Below are positions 31,561 through 33,222 of a DNA stretch of 33,222 bases, piece by piece (position 1 is the stretch's first letter; every line of letters starts with the position of its first letter). The position numbers and the translations under genes are program-made. Location: positions 1 to 33,222 of the forward strand of contig DASVHW010000318.1 of the NCBI GenBank assembly GCA_036382395.1. Direction: 5' to 3'. Source of the DNA: Candidatus Binatia bacterium. GTDB lineage: Bacteria; Desulfobacterota; Binatia; HRBIN30. The notes beneath the pieces were generated by a model, which was not told where the DNA came from, searched no databases, and saw nothing but the letters and a program-made list of their open reading frames with translations.

Positions 31561-32322
31561 ATGGTCGACGTCAAGATGCCCCTCACGGCGCATTTGCAGG
31601 AGCTGCGCTGGCGGCTGATCAAGTCGTTGCTCGCCATCGCGGTCGGATTCACCGCCTGCTACAACTTTGCCGAGACGCTGTTCCAGTTGCTGGCGCGGCC
31701 GCTGCTGGCGATCAACGCCGGCAACGGCTCTCAAGCCGACGTTGTGCACCTGATTGGTACCGGTTTGGTGGAGGCGTTCTTTACCAAGCTCAAGGTCTCG
31801 GCCATCGCCGCCCTCTTTCTTGCGAGCCCCGTGATCCTCTACCAGCTCTGGAAGTTCGTGGCGCCGGGGCTCTACCAGAACGAGAAGCGGTACGCCATAC
31901 CATTCGTCCTGTTCGGCACGTCCTTTTTCCTGGCGGGCGCGGCCTTTTGTTACGAGGCGGTGCTGCCTGTCGGCTATCAGTTCTTCATCGCGCAGTACGG
32001 CACCATCCAGGTCAGCCCGCAGATCCGCATCAGTGAATACCTGACCTTTACGGCGCGGATGCTGCTGGCCTTCGGCGTCACCTTCGAGCTGCCGGTGGTC
32101 GTCTTCTTCCTCGCCCGCTTCGGCTTGGTGACGCACCGCATGATGCTCCAGTACACCCGCTACGCCATACTGGTCATTTTCATCGTTGCCGCGATGCTGA
32201 CGCCCGGGCCGGATGTGGCTTCGCAACTGCTGATGGCTGCGCCGCTCCTCGTCCTGTACGGCGTGAGTATCGGCGTGGCGTACGTCTTCGGCAAACCGCG
32301 GGAGACTGAGGCGAAGTCCTGA
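31561..32322 (+). CDS. tatC: Sec-independent translocase subunit TatC
   Basis: This 253-residue, six-TM protein is the core of the Tat export system. Near the N-terminus, MPLTAHLQELRWRLI matches the TatC pattern (HL.ELR.RL) that binds the RR signal; FTKLKVSAIAALFLASPVILYQLWKFVAPGLYQNEKRYA is the conserved first-loop/TM2-3 region. The ATG follows the tatB stop with no gap, and GGAGGGG lies in the tatB end. Its stop lies 1 nt from the stop of the converging DUF4911 gene. Confidence 0.96.
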   Translation: MVDVKMPLTAHLQELRWRLIKSLLAIAVGFTACYNFAETLFQLLARPLLAINAGNGSQADVVHLIGTGLVEAFFTKLKVSAIAALFLASPVILYQLWKFVAPGLYQNEKRYAIPFVLFGTSFFLAGAAFCYEAVLPVGYQFFIAQYGTIQVSPQIRISEYLTFTARMLLAFGVTFELPVVVFFLARFGLVTHRMMLQYTRYAILVIFIVAAMLTPGPDVASQLLMAAPLLVLYGVSIGVAYVFGKPRETEAKS

Positions 32323-32323
32323 A

Positions 32324-32608
32324 TCAGGTCTCCGGATCGGCGGTGATTTCGCGCATCAGCCAGTCATCCGCTTCGAATGGCGGTGCGGTGATCTCGGCGT
32401 AATCGATCTGCGCCTGCACATCACGCAGAATCTGCCGAGCGACGGCCAGGAAATCGTGGACTACCAGCACCACGATGATCGCGGCCCGGCGATCGACCGT
32501 ACGTACGATGCCGACGCCTTCATAGGATTCGAACAGGAACTTGATGAAGGCGATATCCGTCGGAGCCAGACGCAGATATATGGGATGGATGGTGTGGGCC
32601 GCGGTCAT
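32324..32608 (-). CDS. DUF4911-like small protein
   Basis: This 94-residue soluble protein has the pattern IYLRLAPTDIAFIKFLFESYEGVGIVRTVDRRAAIIVVLV (10-49), which I recognise as the DUF4911 type; the C-terminus is acidic (AEITAPPFEADDWL). Its ATG overlaps the stop of the YdcF-like gene (ATGA), so the two are made together. The fold suggests a small ACT-like alpha/beta unit; no function is known to me. Confidence 0.8.
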   Translation of the reverse strand: MTAAHTIHPIYLRLAPTDIAFIKFLFESYEGVGIVRTVDRRAAIIVVLVVHDFLAVARQILRDVQAQIDYAEITAPPFEADDWLMREITADPET

Positions 32609-33222
32609 GTATCACCCGCTGCCGGTGGAAGCGGTCGCCAGCGATCGATGAGCAGGTAGGTGAGGAGCTTCCCGTATTCAGTGATCACGCGGCGCACCGT
32701 GCCACGATCGTGCCACCAGTCGTCGGGCGTGAAGGGGTCGTAGGGCGATGGACACACGGTAATTTCGATGCGGCCCTGGGCAAGCCGGCGGAAGATCATG
32801 CGCGCGCGCCGGGCGTGGGCTTTTGAGGTGACCAGCAAAATGGACTTGATCCGCTGCGCTTGCAGGTAGCTGATGACGATGCGCGCTTCAGCCAGCGTGC
32901 TGGAAGCCGGAGTCGATAACACCGAGATGACGTCTCGGGAAATGCCAAAATGCTGCGCCACCATCAGGTTCTCTTCGTGAGGCTCTGGCAGATTTCCGCC
33001 GCGCGCACGCAGGGCGGCGAGCCCTGGCAATGATGGCTCGCGGGTGAGAATGATGCGTGGCGCCATGTGCGCTTGGTACAGATCGACTGCCTCCAGCATG
33101 CGGTCGGGGAGCGAGCCGGAGAGCACGACAATGGCTTCCGCAGGGTGGGTGCCGTCACGTGCAATCAGGAAACCGCCTATGGTGCTGAGCACCGGCCGTC
33201 GGGCGGCGTAGACCAGCGCCGC
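32605..33222 (-). CDS. YdcF/DUF218-family protein, 5' end cut by window edge
   Basis: The visible 205 residues run without a stop to the window edge. AEAIVVLSGSLPDRMLEAVDLYQ and SSTLAEARIVISYLQ...ILLVTSKAHARRARMIF are DUF218 blocks; the latter (TSKAHxxRA) corresponds to the usual T.xxH..RA motif. Family members are membrane-anchored proteins linked to envelope metabolism (ElyC/SanA/YdcF), so an N-terminal TM probably lies beyond the edge. Upstream residues AALVYAARRPVLSTIGGF fit the linker after such a TM, so the GTG at 33192 is probably not the true start. It is coupled by ATGA to DUF4911. Confidence 0.85.
   Translation of the reverse strand, partial: AALVYAARRPVLSTIGGFLIARDGTHPAEAIVVLSGSLPDRMLEAVDLYQAHMAPRIILTREPSLPGLAALRARGGNLPEPHEENLMVAQHFGISRDVISVLSTPASSTLAEARIVISYLQAQRIKSILLVTSKAHARRARMIFRRLAQGRIEITVCPSPYDPFTPDDWWHDRGTVRRVITEYGKLLTYLLIDRWRPLPPAAGDT

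Overview
The window is high-G+C DNA, densely coded on both strands, from a Gram-negative bacterium. It carries a TatB-like/TatC pair, a class A penicillin-binding protein, an MMPL/RND exporter, a lipoprotein-like beta-propeller and a Nitrogen-PTS enzyme I. The gene mix (thiolase-like/DUF35 pairs, MMPL next to a Ycf48-like propeller, AmmeMemoRadiSam-B) and the short intergenic repeats of the TCACGC and AGCTGTCAGC types resemble genomes of the Deltaproteobacteria/Binatota kind. That placement is an impression from memory, not a computed result. No insertion sequence, phage, CRISPR array or plasmid gene was seen.

Layout. A tRNA-Ser(UGA) opens the window. A PlsC-type acyltransferase follows on the minus strand. 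Next is a tight minus-strand operon (5145 to 1099): Nudix CoA-pyrophosphatase-like protein, two DUF35 OB-fold proteins and two thiolase-like proteins. From 5409 to 8315 the plus strand carries a cupin, a clear intrinsic terminator, a 530-residue double-domain ThyX-like protein, and an overlapping nucleotidyltransferase/small-protein pair. A six-gene minus-strand operon (14745 to 8351) encodes alr-purH-purD-purE-tsaC-DUF1015, with short gaps and overlapping stops and starts. The divergent thiS-thiG-thiE set (14821 to 16550) makes the thiazole half of thiamin and joins the halves; a structured repeat lies between thiG and thiE.

From 27526 down to about 17005 everything is on the minus strand: a receiver-histidine kinase fusion, a zinc-ribbon protein, a MEMO-family protein, ptsP, then an envelope module. 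The module comprises a coiled-coil membrane-anchored protein, a secreted NTF2-like protein, a Ycf48-like propeller, an MMPL exporter with an internal PDZ-like domain, and two tiny membrane proteins. The right end has a class A PBP (plus strand), a histone-deacetylase-family amidohydrolase (minus), tatB-like/tatC (plus), and a DUF4911/YdcF-like pair (minus) that runs off the edge.

The least ordinary items are three. (1) The CoA-linked operon has thiolase-like subunits lacking or displacing the canonical nucleophilic Cys, paired with DUF35 subunits that have lost most or all zinc ligands, which points to C-C bond chemistry other than classical thiolysis. (2) The double ThyX-like protein has its signature motif split between two degenerate halves. 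(3) The MMPL exporter carries an inserted PDZ-like domain and a retinue of small envelope proteins.
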